Positions 46,615 to 58,657 of a stretch of 64,000 nt of DNA are shown here, piece after piece. Made by a program: the position numbers and the translations under genes. Every line of letters starts with the position of its first letter. Positions within the stretch are counted from its first letter, which is position 1. Below the pieces are notes generated by a model that worked only from the letters and a program-made list of their open reading frames with translations, had not been told where the DNA came from and did no database searches. Source of the stretch: Oscarella lobularis (lineage: Eukaryota; Porifera; Homoscleromorpha; Homosclerophorida; Oscarellidae); NCBI RefSeq assembly GCF_947507565.1, contig NC_089175.1, positions 1,008,233 through 1,072,232 on the forward strand. The letters are read 5' to 3'.

Positions 46615-47022
46615 CGCCAGATAGAGATAGAAAATGCGGTGCACCGCGCTGCTTGCTTAGACGTGGGGGTCATTGCGTCATTATACCATGCGCTCTCCTT
46701 TTGCGCCTTACGGGCTAATACGGCGCAAGCCGTATAAATTACCCACCCCTTTTCTGGATTATGCACACGTTGGAAAGTAGATTCGCGCTTACCGATTAGT
46801 TTTCTGTGGAGAAATTGAGCTCATTTACCAAACTTTTACTAGATCACTTCCGATCTCACTGCTGACGGCTCAACATTTTTTTTAAATGCTTTTTTATTTG
46901 CTGGCGGTCACTGATAAGCAGTCAACCCAAAGCACACAAACTGAAACATTCCTAACTCTACTATTAAGTATTTGGGGGTAGAACAGGCTTCCTCTTCTTG
47001 ACACGTGCTGTAGTAGTACAGG

Positions 47023-47566
47023 TTACGCGGTAAGCACCAAATAGAACCAGTACGAAAGCACACACGCACCGGCCACGAAAGCAAAGTAGAAGCAAGTCTC
47101 AAGGCACTTTACTGTGTCTATGCGAGAGAATAGGAGAAAGAGGTTTCGCAACAGCGGCCCAGCTTGCACACGTGCGCGGCGGAGTATCGTGGCCTTCGGG
47201 TTACCATCGATGTGAATTGTAAAGAGACTGTCGCTACTATTGTCAGGGCAGTCGGTAATTTTGAGAGCTTCGGCGAGCTCTTCGTCGCTTGAAAAGGCGA
47301 CGAAATCGCCGTTGGTATCTGGATTCGTTTCGTCAAAAACGGGTACAGTATGACGTGAAGACGTCGTGCATCTAACCTCGCCAATACGTGACAATGGAGT
47401 AGGCTTTCATGTTGAATAAGCTCGTTATTGTTTTGAGGAGAGATTCGTAGTTGAACTTTGCACTAGCGTCCGCGTTGAGGCTGAAGCGGCGTGTTTCAGT
47501 CCGATTCTCGCGGTTGAACTCCCAGCGGCTTGGGTACAGGTAGGCCTTCACAGAAATCACGGACAT
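47023..47566 (-). CDS. Tail-anchored PB1 protein P2
   Basis: Exons 47566-47377 and 47318-47023, 161 aa. PB1 (VKAYLYPSRWEFNREN; TNGDFVAFSSDEELAEAL; FTIHIDGNPK) is followed by a basic linker (RRARVQAG) and a C-terminal hydrophobic helix (CFYFAFVAGACVLSYWFYLV). PB1 domains polymerise or pair through basic and acidic faces; a tail anchor would put this one on a membrane facing the cytosol (inference). Confidence 0.8.
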
Positions 47567-47943
47567 ATCGCCGAAAAAAAAAGAAACAAGGAACCGCAAA
47601 AAAGTGTTGTGCGCGCGGTTTAGGCTACGTGGCGGTTATTGCGTCGTGCATGCGCTCTCTTTTAGCGCCTTAGCACGCATGGAGCCCTATAAATTACCAC
47701 CCCTTTTTCTGGATTATGCACACGTTTTAGAAAGTGGATTCGCGCTTACCGATTAGTTTTCTGTGGAGAAGTTGATTAACCAGATCACTTCCGATCTCAG
47801 TGCCGACGGCTCAACATTTTTTAAATGCTTTTTATTTGCTGGCGGTCAACCAAAAGTGCACAAACTGAAACATTCCTAGTACACGTACAGCTTTCTTCTT
47901 CATATTAATAACAGACTTCCTCTTCTTGACACGTGCTGCATGG

Positions 47944-48505
47944 TTAGTAGTACCGGTTGTGCGGAGGAGCGGTAACCGCCGAATAGAACCAGTACAAAAG
48001 CACATACGCACCGGCCACGAAAACAAAATACAGGCAAGTCGCAAGGCACTTTTCTGTGTCTATGCGAGAGAATAGGAGAAAGAGGTTTCGCAACAGCTGC
48101 CCGGCTTGCACACGTGCGCGGCGGAGTATCGTGGCCTTCGGGTTACCGTCGATGTAAATTGTAAAGAGACTGTCGCTATTGTCACGGCAGTCGGTAATTT
48201 TGAGAGCTTCGGCGAGCTCTTCGTCGCTTGAAAAGGCGACGAAATCGCCGTTGGTATCTGGATTCGTTTCGTCAAAAACGGGTACAGTATGACGTGAAAA
48301 CGTCGTGCATCTAACCTCGCCAATACGTGACAATGGAGTAGGCTTTCATGTTGAATAAGCTCGTTATTGTTTTGAGGAGAGATTCGTAGTTGAACTTTGC
48401 ACTAGCGTCCGCGTTGAGGCTGAAGCGGCGTGTTTCAGTCCGATTCTCGCGGTTGAACTCCCAGCGGCTTGGGTACAGGTAGGCCTTCACAGAAATCACG
48501 GACAT
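47944..48505 (-). CDS. Tail-anchored PB1 protein P3
   Basis: Exons 48505-48316 and 48257-47944, 167 aa. Part of a 939-bp tandem duplication with P2; the first exons are identical in protein sequence. The helix is CLYFVFVAGAYVLLYWFYS and the protein ends PPHNRYY. Confidence 0.8.
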
Positions 48506-48881
48506 ATCGCCGAAAAAAAAAGAAACAAGGAACCGCAAAAAAGTGTTGTGCGCGCGGTTTAGGCTACGTGGCGGTTATTGCGTCGTGCATGCGCTCTCTT
48601 TTAGCGCCTTAGCACGCATGGAGCCCTATAAATTACCACCCCTTTTTCTGGATTATGCACACGTTTTAGAAAGTGGATTCGCGCTTACCGATTAGTTTTC
48701 TGTGGAGAAGTTGATTAACCAGATCACTTCCGATCTCAGTGCCGACGGCTCAACTTTTTAAATGCTTTTTTATTTGCTGGCGGTCAACCAAAAGTGCACA
48801 AACTGAAACATTCCTAGTACACGTACAGCTTTCTTCTTCACATTAATAACAGACTTCCTCTTCTTGACACGTGCTGCATAG

Positions 48882-49447
48882 TTAGTAGTACCGGTTACGC
48901 GGAGAAGCGGTAACCGTCGAATAGAACCAGTACAAAAGCACATACGCACCGGCCACGAAAACAAAATACAGGCAAGTCGCAAGGCACTTTGCTGTGTCTA
49001 TGCGAGAGAATAGGAGAAAGAGGTTTCGCAACAGCTGCCCGGCTTGCACACGTGCGCGGCGGAGTATCGTGGCCTTCGGGTTACCGTCAATGTAAATTGT
49101 AAAGAGACTGTCGCTATTGTCACGGCAGTCGGTAATTTTGAGAGCTTCGGCGAGCTCTTCGTCGCTTGAAAAGGCGACGAAATCGCCGTTGATATCTGCG
49201 TTAATGGATTCGTTTCGTCAAAAAAACGGGTACACGTGTTGACGTCATGCATCTAACCTCGCCAATACGTGGCAATGGAGTAGGCTTTCACGCCGAATAA
49301 GCTCGTTATTGTTTTGAGGAGAAATCCGTAGTTGTACTTCGCACTAGCGAGGCTGAAGCGGCGTGCTTCAGTCCAACTCTCGCGATCGAACTCCCAGCGG
49401 CTTGGGTACAGGTAGGCCTTCACAGAAATCACAGAAATCACGGACAT
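48882..49447 (-). CDS. Tail-anchored PB1 protein P4
   Basis: Exons 49447-49258 and 49195-48882, 167 aa. The N-terminus has a repeated VIS (MSVISVISVKAYLYP). The second exon is close to that of P3 and ends SPRNRYY. Confidence 0.8.
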
Positions 49448-49829
49448 ATCGCCAGAAAAGAAACAAAAAAATGTTGTGCGCGGTTTGAGGCTACGTGGCG
49501 GTTATTGCGTCATTACCATGCATGCGCTCTCTTTTAGCGCCTTTGCACGCATGGGCTAATACTTCTGCAAGCAGAAAAGGGGTAATTTGTACCATGTTTA
49601 TACCAGTTGATATAACTCCTCGGTTATGCAGCAGGAATAGCCGTTCGGCACAAAGGACTTTTTTCTGATATATGCAGAGTAAGTCTCACGATAAAAAGTA
49701 TATTTGATTACCGATTAATTAATTAATTAATTAATTAGGATGAGGTTAAATTTACATTTTACTGCGGAAACATTAATGGATTCGTTTCGTCAAAAAAACG
49801 AGTACGCGTGATGACGTCATGCATCTAAC

Positions 49830-50019
49830 CTCGCCAATACGTGGCAATGGAGTAGGCTTTCACGTCGAATATGCTCGTTATTGTTTTGAGGAGAGATCCG
49901 TAGTTGTACTTTGGGCTAGCGTCCGCGTTGAGGCTGAAGCGGCGTGTTTGAGTCCGATTCTCGCAGTTGAACTCCCAGCGGCTTGGGTACAGGTAGGCCT
50001 TCACGGAAATCACGGACAT
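49830..50019 (-). pseudogene. Orphan PB1 first exon P5
   Basis: The first exon (MSVISVKAYLYPSRWEFNCE...) and its donor are intact. The intron then runs at 49775 into an antisense piece of the last exon and intron of MRH gene I (49715-49775), so exon 2 is missing. The joint shares the word CATTAA with both parents, as expected of microhomology-mediated joining. Confidence 0.75.
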
Positions 50020-50487
50020 ATCGCCAGAAAAAAGAAACAAGGAAAAAAAGTTGTGCACGCTATAGAGGTAAGTGGTTTAGGCTACGTGGGCAACGTGGCG
50101 GTTATTGCGTCATTACCATGCGCTCTCTTTTAGCGCCTTTGCACGCATGGGCTAATACTTTTGCAAGCAGAAAAGAGGTAATTTATACCCATGCAGCAGG
50201 AATAGCAAAGGACTTTTTCTGGAGTAAGTCTCAAGTTTTAAAAAAGTACAGTAGATTTGATTAGAATGGGTTACAATTTTTCTGTGGAGAAATTGAGCTC
50301 ACTACTTATACTGATCTCAGTGCTGAAGGCTCAAAAATTCTTTTTTATTTGCTGGTGGTTTACTGATAAGCAGTCAACCAAAAAAGTGAACGAAAAAGAA
50401 AAAAATCACGAAAAACAGACAAACTGAAGCATGCCCCCTATTTGGGGGCAGCAGAGGTTCCGTGACGCTTTTCCGCTTTTGCGCTCT

Positions 50488-51791
50488 TCACTTCTTGCGC
50501 GGCTGTATGGCGTCCAAGACGCGACCAATGTCGGCGCCTTTGGCCTCGAGCAGTCGCGAAAGCCATCCGCCTTCGTTGTCGAATCCCATTCCCTGCATCT
50601 GCACCAGAGCATGCTCCAATGCCTCCTTGGAAACGGGAGGCGGAGCGCTGGCCCGCTGCGGCGGAACGAACGAAGGCGGCGGAGCGCAGCCCATCACAGA
50701 AGCAGCAGCTTGGGCAACAGAAGCGGAAAACTCCTGAGCCTGAGCAGCAGCAGCCTAGAAATTAAATATAAATAAATAAATAAATAATATATTACTAATT
50801 TTTTATATATTACCATAGCTGCATCTGCATCCTCTTGGGACTCCATTTGCTCTTCCTCCTCCTCTTCTTCTGTATCTGATTCTCTTTGTTCTTCTTCTTC
50901 TTCTTCTCCTTCGTGAGCCGATCTCTGCTGTTCCTGTTGCTCTCTCTGCATCTGCTTCAGCTCGTCGTCATTGACAACATCGACGTCAACGTGAACGCCG
51001 AACGGCTGAAGCACGTTCGCCACAGCCTCGCCGATATTCCTCAAATGACGACGACGTTGCCTGTCGCGAGGACACGCCCCGCAACGGCCCTTCTTTCCCT
51101 TCTTTGTCGTCGTGGCGGGATCGCCTTCTTCTTCCGGGTTTTGACCTGGAGCCGGTTCGCCCTGCTCTTTCTCTTGCCTGCGCTGCTGTCGACGTTCTTC
51201 GCGGCGCTGCAAGCAACGCGCCCAACGCGGGGGACCGCCGAAGCCGAAGCCCCAGCCACCCCCAAAGGGGGGCCCGCATCCGCCGCCGCCGCGACGACCG
51301 GGGCCGCACATTCCCCAGCCGTTGGGCGGTTGACGCCAACTGTTTCGGCAGGACTGAGATTGAGCTTGGTCTTCCGGTCCACGTGTCTCTGTTGCTATAG
51401 AAAAGAGGGAGGGGCTCGCACACGTGGCGCAGCACGCGACCGTTCGATTTCGTGACGTACCGTCTACGTGGATTTTGAAGACGTCGCCGTTGATATTTCC
51501 GAGAGCTTCAACGAGCTCTTCGTCGCTTGAAAATGTGACGAAATCGCCGTCAACATCTGCGCGAACGAAATGATGAGTCATGCATAATCATGGAAGCGTC
51601 ATCTCACCTTGCCAGTACGTGGCAATGCAGTCGGTTCTCAGACCGAAGAAAACGCTCGTTATCTTCTGGATAAGATATCCGTAGTTCGAGCTAACGTCCG
51701 CATCGACGCTGAAGCGGCGTATTTCAGCCGGCGTCGGATTCTCGCGGTTGAAGTCCCCGCGGTACAGGTACGCCTTCACAGTCAGCGACAT
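50488..51791 (-). CDS. SQSTM1: p62/sequestosome-like autophagy adaptor
   Basis: Exons 51791-51608, 51556-51461, 51394-50814 and 50754-50488 give 375 aa. An N-terminal PB1 domain (SLTVKAYLYRG; DVDGDFVTFSSDEELVEAL) is followed by a Gly/Trp/Cys-rich segment, a basic region, the p62 signature HLRNIGEAVANVLQPFGVHV, a Glu-rich stretch and a C-terminal UBA domain (MGFDNEGGWLSRLLEAKGAD). p62 links ubiquitinated cargo to autophagosomes and scaffolds signalling. I do not see the ZZ zinc finger or a clear LIR core. Exon 1-2 boundaries equal those of the PB1 genes to the left. Confidence 0.9.
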
Positions 51792-52100
51792 TGCCAGCAA
51801 GCGAAAAAGCAAGGAACCAAAAAAGCTGTCGAAAAATCTGCTTGCAGGCTCGGACTGGAGGCTGCAGTGTATCTCCCAGCCGGGAATAAGAGCCCTTTTA
51901 TAGGAAGGAGGGGAACCATGACGTAGCGCTTACGTCATTACAATGACGAATGCGTTCTCGAATCTTCTTCGCGTTGACGTCATCACCAAGGCCTTCACGC
52001 ATGTGCCAATACTAAAATTAGATGACGTAAAATCAGGCCACTCGAACGTTGGTCTTCCATTGGCTTACGTCGACGTGCGAATCGTCGCTTCTTCGGTGGG
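51792..52100. promoter_or_regulatory. Head-to-head p62/SREBP promoter region
   Basis: A 309-bp gap between two divergent starts. A TTTTATAGG box lies near 51896 and several TGACGT(CA) words (CRE-like) occur at 51920-51980. Confidence 0.5.
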
Positions 52101-55100
52101 ATGGACAGTGAGGACGAGTTATTGAACGACTACCCCGTCGACCTTCCGCTCGACAACATGTCCTTCCCCGATCTCCCTCAAGAATTCACTGACACCTTCC
52201 TGTCGGCTTTCGACGGTAAGAACTCCATTGCACACGAGCTTCGCGAGTCTCGCGAGCTCTAATCCGAGTAGAAAACGCAGAAAGATCGCTGTTTATCCGT
52301 AAAAGCGCGTCGATTTCGACGTGAGATGCGAGGGAGTTTCCCGTACGGGAAACTCCAGATTTGTTTTCTTTAGAACAAACCCCGAGCAAAATCTAATACG
52401 GCTGGGGGGGGCCCCGAAATGAGGGCGTGTCGCGTGGATTGAATAGAGCTTCATGCTAAACAGCTATTTCCTGCGCATTTGAGCAAAAAAAACGTGGGCG
52501 TGGCACGTTTGAAACTTCCCAAATGGGCGTGGTGTCGCGTGCTAAACGGGAATTTTCCATAATTTACAGACCAGGTTCTACCGAATCCAAATTTGTCCGA
52601 GGCGCCTCACGCTCCCCAGACGACGCCTCCTACACCCCAATCTCGTTCTCTTCTCCCTTCGGCGCCTACGCCACAATCGACGGAGGGCAAAGTCTTCAAC
52701 GGTGCTCCGCCGTTCGACGCGGCGGCGGGAGGAACGCCGTACGGGAATCACGAGGCCGCCGCTGCAGCGGCAGCGGCGCGAATTATGTATTCGCCGCAGT
52801 TGATGGGCGACCAGCATTTGCAGGTGTCTCGCATTTTTTTGCGCCATGTTGCTAATGCACTAACCGATTGCTACAAGGGAATGACGCCGAATTTTAATGC
52901 CCATCAGCAGGTATTGGCAAATGGAGCGGCTCTCTTCACGGCCGCTTCCTTTTCACGGATGAGCAATTACGGCGGGGGTGGCAGTGGCGGCGGGCCTGCA
53001 GCTTCCGGGTTTCCCACTGGGGTAATGCCGCCTCATTCGGACTCCTTTGGAGGGCCGCAGGGAAACGAGAAGAACGGGAAGGAGAAGAGATCGGCTCACA
53101 ATGCAATCGAGAGACGATACAGGACGAGTATCAATGATAAGATCGTCGAGTTGAAGGATTTGGTGGTCGGAAATGATTCTAAGGTGATAAAGAATAAATA
53201 ATCAGATATGGATATATATATATATAAATTCGTTTTAGATTAATAAGGCTGGGATATTGAAGAAGGCTATCGATTACATACGCTATCTGCAGAACATGAA
53301 TCAACGTCTTCGAAACGAGAATCTCGCCCTTCGAAAAGTCGCTCAACAAGGAGGTCGGTTCTCTTGAAAAAATTAATTAAATAAATAAATAATTTTTTAT
53401 TTCCAAGATCCTTCTCTTTTGGCGTCGACTCTACTCGCTTTCGATACCCAGCGCTCCATAGAGGATTTCTCCATGGAACAGCAACATCGAAAATCGTCCT
53501 CCTCCTCCTCTTCTCATTATCAGACGAGAAGAGCGACAAAGATGGCTGCCCAATCGTCCACGTCCTCGCCGGACGGAGATAAGTGCCTCTACGGGTCTTC
53601 GCCGTCGAGCAGCGCTTCATCGCCTGCGGAAGAAATGCTGGAAACGCCGCCTATGACGTCGGATGACGATGACAAGAGATCTCCAAGTCATCAGGTATTT
53701 TAATAGTTCGTTTGTACAGACTAGAGACTTTACAGTCGTCCTAGCCTCGTAAGATTTAGTATAGCTGTCTTCCTTGATACTTTTAATCAAGGAAGAACAG
53801 CTGCATTGAAGCTAGTGATGTATAGTGTCTAAGCGGGATAGCACGTGAAAGGACTACAGTATAAGACAAGAGACACTGACAGTACGCAACGTATTTCATA
53901 ACCAAACAGCATATTCATCTTATTGTATCATGATCTCTTGCTACTGTTGCTTAGCTATAGTTCCCTTTGAACCACAGACATACTCTAGTACTCTACTCTT
54001 TTGAACGGGTGCCTGTATAATTGTGGCTGAGTGGGAAGTCACTATGTGTGACCAAACAGCATAGAACTAGAATCCCTTGCTAGTTTCCTTTGCGAAATGA
54101 GTTGAAGTCTTTTGTGTGAACGGTTTATGCCACAATCACTGAATCACTCTATTCATACATGTACACGCATAGGACTCTAAAAAAGTACTCTGTTTTGTAC
54201 TATAGATAAAAGACAAGCATTCCATGACGTCCTCCAATGGAACGAGAGTGCTTCTCTGCGTTCTCATGATGACGAGTCTCGTCGTTGCTCCGGGCAACGT
54301 CTTTGACTCTCATTCCAAAGCGGCGGAGATGCATCATTCGGCAGGGAGGCACCTGCAGGGCGTTGCCACGGACAACCAAGACGACGAGATGAGCTGGTGG
54401 AAAGTGGGCGTCGTGACGGCAATTCGTCTACTCATTCTAATCACTTGCCTCTCTTGGATTCTCGTCTTTGGAGAGCCGAATGAGACGAGAGACAAGAGCG
54501 GCTTCTGGAGACACAGAAAACAGGCGAAACAGGACGAAAGAGACGTGAGTTTAAATAGAAAAACTATTGATTAATAATAGTACGCTACTTCCTAATATTC
54601 CAGGGCAATTTGAATTCAGCTGTGAAACATCATCGATTGAGTCTCGAATCGTTGGGATGTCATCCTCTTCCTCGATCCGTTTTTGACGTCACCAACAGTC
54701 TCATATGGAACATCCTACGCCAGTTCCTTCACGTTCTCTACATCAACAATCTCGTGTGGACTCTCATTGGCTATCTCTTGCCATGGCAACGCAAGAAACT
54801 CCAAGCCGTACGTCGCGTTGCCAAGGACGCAGTCGCAGTCTATCACGACCTTCACAAATTGCATTTATCAGGTAGAAAAATAAATAATAAATAGATAAAT
54901 ATATGTCAGTACGTTTTCTTAGGGTATTATCCTTTGGATAAATTTGCGTCACTGGATCTCACCCTATCATGTGTCAACATGTGCGACGTGGCGGGAGATT
55001 GTATTGACGATGACGTCAGAGCTCATATCTACGCCACAGCTGCTCTCCAGACCAGAAAAAATCATCCAAACCTTCCAATCATTCCCGTACGTAATAGCAA

Positions 55101-56208
55101 CAAGACTGGATTAATAAAATAGGGTTTCTCTCTTCTTTATAGCACATTCTCTTGTCCCGTATGGCACGCTGCGTTTCTTCTGATCTGGATTGGCTCTTGA
55201 CTCCCGATGGAAAGAGCTTCTTTTTCACGTCAGATTGGTTCCGGAAGCAGACGCCGTCTTGCAATTGGGTCAATCCTCGTCCCGCTCACGATCCGCTCGC
55301 CTCGCTTGGCGCGCTCTATCGGCAACAGTTGCTACACAACGGATTTCTCAATTTGACCGCGTCGCCGAAAAATTCCGATTTGGCTTTGGCCGAATTTTCC
55401 ATGGTGCAAGAAGTGGCGGGAAAAACGCGCGTCGTGTCGGAATCCAGTGGAGATTTGGAGGGAGATGATGTGGCAAGATGGTGGGCTCTCATTGGCCAAC
55501 TGGCTTGCCTCGTCGAAAGAGAAGAGAAGGACGCAAAAGTGACGGAGATCTACGGTCAAGTGGCACTTCTTCCTAGTGGCAAAAGCGAGGAATTGATGAA
55601 GTAAATATTAATCTGTATTTGCATCCTAATAATGTCTATGTTTTCTTTGTGTTTTGTTGTTGCAGGGCGATTTCTCTGGCTGTGAAAGCCAAGCTGGTTG
55701 CTGGCAAACTTGTGAAGGAAGAAGACGCTCTGGTCCTCTGTTGTCATGGCTCTGCAATGATCGAAACCGGCGTCAACGCGATGAAAGATTTCAATGCCGC
55801 CAAAGACGACGTTCCCTCATTGGACAAGGTAATCATAGTCAACATTACTAATAGGAAAACGCTTCAGGTGTCCTTTCCTTTAGTTGGTGTACTTGCTTGC
55901 CTGCGATTGGCTGCTGGAATTGCAGACTCAAGTGTGGACTGATACGGGAAGAAAGGATCTGCTTGCATATCAGAAGACATTCACTGCTATGGAAAAACTC
56001 GCCGAAGCAAACCCAGCCACTCACAGCCAGGTAATAATTAAAATACAAAATAATTAACTATTAGAAAATAGTTAATTAATTAAATAATCCGTATTTTTTG
56101 TAGCTCTATGCTCACAAGGCCACGTTGCGCGCCATGTCCGGCGCCAATCCAATTCGCACGAAACAGCTGGCCAATGTGAAACGTCGAGGCAATCGAAAGA
56201 TGAAGTGA
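52101..56208 (+). CDS. SREBF: Sterol regulatory element-binding protein
   Basis: Eleven exons (52101-52215, 52570-53183, 53239-53353, 53408-53694, 54206-54544, 54604-54871, 54923-55086, 55143-55600, 55666-55828, 55884-56030, 56104-56208), about 924 aa. An acidic N-terminal activation segment is followed by the bHLH-Zip [20 protein letters not shown] with the SREBP-specific tyrosine, then two membrane helices around a luminal loop ([10 protein letters not shown]... matching the S2P site; [21 protein letters not shown]), and the regulatory domain. It is an ER-held factor released by proteolysis to control lipid genes. Exon 2 contains a 54-nt in-frame stretch (52825-52878) with GTGTCT and CTACAAG ends that could be an intron. 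The site-1 loop reads AGRHLQG where vertebrates have RxxL. Confidence 0.92.
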
Positions 56209-56496
56209 TTGAGACTCTAGTAGAAAGGTAGGCGTGTCATTGTCTGTATGTCTGTCTGTATCGTTCGTGTGTTCGTCTCTGCTCTGTTCCTGCTCCCGCT
56301 TCCGCTGTTTTTTCTCTCTTTTTTGGTAGAGTCTGTGTGTCTAACGACTGCACGCACGCGATGCCAGTTTAGTTTTTCTGCCAGTTATTGGCTGCAACAG
56401 CGGAGGAAAGCTTTCCCCATAGCGGACGCTTTCAATTAAAAAAAGTTTAGAAGAAAAAAACGCAGTAATCTTATGACGCGTGCTACTACACAGTTC

Positions 56497-58559
56497 CTAA
56501 TTCGGTGACATCATCAACGACTCCACAAGTTCTTTCATTGTCGGTTCGTATCCGAGAGTATCGGCGAGGATTTCGCGCGGATCTTTGGCTCCTCCGTGCG
56601 AAAGAAATTCCCTTCGATACCATTCGCCGGCTTTTCTGCTCAGAGGATCAGCTGAAAAGAGTCGCTTCCATAGAAGATTGCTGACAGCTCTGGCCCACAG
56701 GTAGGAATAATATCGCGCCCCGTAGTGACTAAAATGCGAGAAATACTGAATTCGATTCTCCATGTCTTTTATGTTTAGCGGAAAATACTCCTTGAGATTT
56801 TGATGATAAATATCAATGGGATTAACGTCGTCATTGACGTTTTCGTCGTGAAGTTGAAGGTCGGTTAACGCGTAAATTATTTGAAGTTGGGTATCTATGT
56901 GATTTTCTTTCGCCGCCACCGACGCAGCACGTCGTGCGACGTCGTCGCGTGCGAAAAGACGAAGAACGCGCTCGTCACGTGCAAATATTTCCATCAGGTG
57001 AGACGGGACTTCGGCCACGTCCGTAGCGCAGCGCGTTCCCGTAACGTGCTGATAACGAGCGCGAGCGAGCATCGAATGCATAGCGTGGCCCATTTCGTGA
57101 AAGAGAGTGCCCATTTGAGAGGAGGATAAGTAGGTCACGGGATCGCCGCGCGGGAAATTGCACGTTAGAACGACTAGAGGATTCTGATAGGCCCCAGGCG
57201 CCAGACGACGTCCCCCGCGTAGCGTAAAGTGGCAATCGTGCGCTGCCGACTTTTCCTCGCGTCCAATCAAATCGCAATAGATCGCGCCGAGCTCGCCCTC
57301 TCGCTCATGCGCAACGCCTACCTTGACGACGTCATCCGACCACACCTCCCCGTTTCCCGCTTCTTTCACGTGCAGTCGAATTCCGTAGAGATGACTGAAT
57401 AGTCGGCTCAGGCCATCCACGCACGTCCCGAGAGAAAAGCGCCGTCGCGAAAACCACTGCAATTGCCCGTTAGACATGAAATCGTTCAAATTCTGCGCAG
57501 AATCGCTCCGTTGTCCCGTTTCCAACGCCGCGCGCTCTACCTCCGATTTCAGCTGTCGCGCGGCGAGCGTGAGAAACTCTCGCGCCCTCGCACAACCCCC
57601 CACCATCGAGGAACCGCCTCTAAGTGTCCGTTCCGCGAAACTTGGGAACCTACAAGACAAAGCAAACAGTGTCCCAGCAGCGGGGGTCCCTCCTGCCTCC
57701 CACAGCGCCACGATAGAGTTTCCTGTCGGGCGTGAAAGAAAATAGGACCCACGTACCCGCAAAGTCGCGCCAGCTGGTGGCGGCTGATTGCTAATTGTTT
57801 CAATAAGTAAATTTGGTCGGCGTCTCGCGTGGAGTAGACGCTTTGCCGATCATTTGCATCGTTTTTCGGTTTTGCGCATCCTTCGCCGAACGCGATCGCG
57901 TGGGATAGCGCGCGCGAGTTCAGGGCGACGGCTTGCGCGCGCTTTTCGGCGTCTAAATGAATTCCGCTCTGTTCGAAATCAACGATTAGGAGCTCGGCGA
58001 GACGGAGAGTGTCCGGTTCGAGATCGGCTTTTAGTTGAGAATCGGTCGCGATTTTCTTGATCGCTTTGTAGAGGTCGAAATTCGTGTTGAGTTTTTCCAC
58101 GAAATTGCTGATGTTTACGCATGCGCTTGTTGCTGATTCTTTGTACGCTGCATCGGGGTGGAGCATCCGAATGCATTCACTCTGTGCAAAAAATCAAAAG
58201 TTTAGTTGATTTTACGGTCGTTTCGTGCCTACCATGTCGGCTATTTTGCAAATTTCGTCCGATAGTTCGTCGCATAGTTCGAGGCAAGCTGTCGGGTTGT
58301 TTTTCGCTTTGATTGCCTCGTTGAGAAGCCGATTGCCATTTTTAATGACGTCGTTAGCCAATGTGTCGAATCCTTCGTGTGATACGAGTTCCTTGAAGGC
58401 TAATAGTCCGGTTGTCGCACCCGATTTCGATTTTCGCGCCACGGACGGGTTATCGAACGCAGAAATCAAATCCACACGTTCCGGCGTTTGCACAAAAGAA
58501 CGTCTAGCCAAAGAAACCCGCTTGGGAAGGCGCAGAACGGCTAGAATTTTTGAAAACAT
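56497..58559 (-). CDS. MIPEP: Mitochondrial intermediate peptidase (M3)
   Basis: Exons 58559-58233, 58181-57757 and 57649-56497 give 634 aa. An arginine-rich N-terminus (MFSKILAVLRLPKRVSLARR) fits a mitochondrial presequence. The zinc site is TLFHEMGHAMHSML, with the downstream glutamate region AEVPSHLMEIFA and the family end HYGARYYSYLWARAVSN. It trims octapeptides from imported precursors. The second intron is fixed by phase: LCG|FPSFAERTL. It shares a 98-bp head-to-head promoter with the NDFIP-like gene. Confidence 0.93.
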
Positions 58560-58657
58560 CTCCAAGGTAGATATCAATGTTGTTTCGTCACGTTGATTTC
58601 AACGCAATACTCAATCTTCGTTTCTTCAGGCTTCTTCGACTTTTCGTCGTTCTGGAG

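Noticed and set aside
50886-51455. A long + strand frame rich in F, L and S
   Set aside because: It is the antisense of the Glu-rich and Gly-rich p62 exon.
52578-52847. Arginine-rich minus-strand frame
   Set aside because: Antisense of the SREBP exon; composition is a by-product of Pro/Ala/Ser codons.
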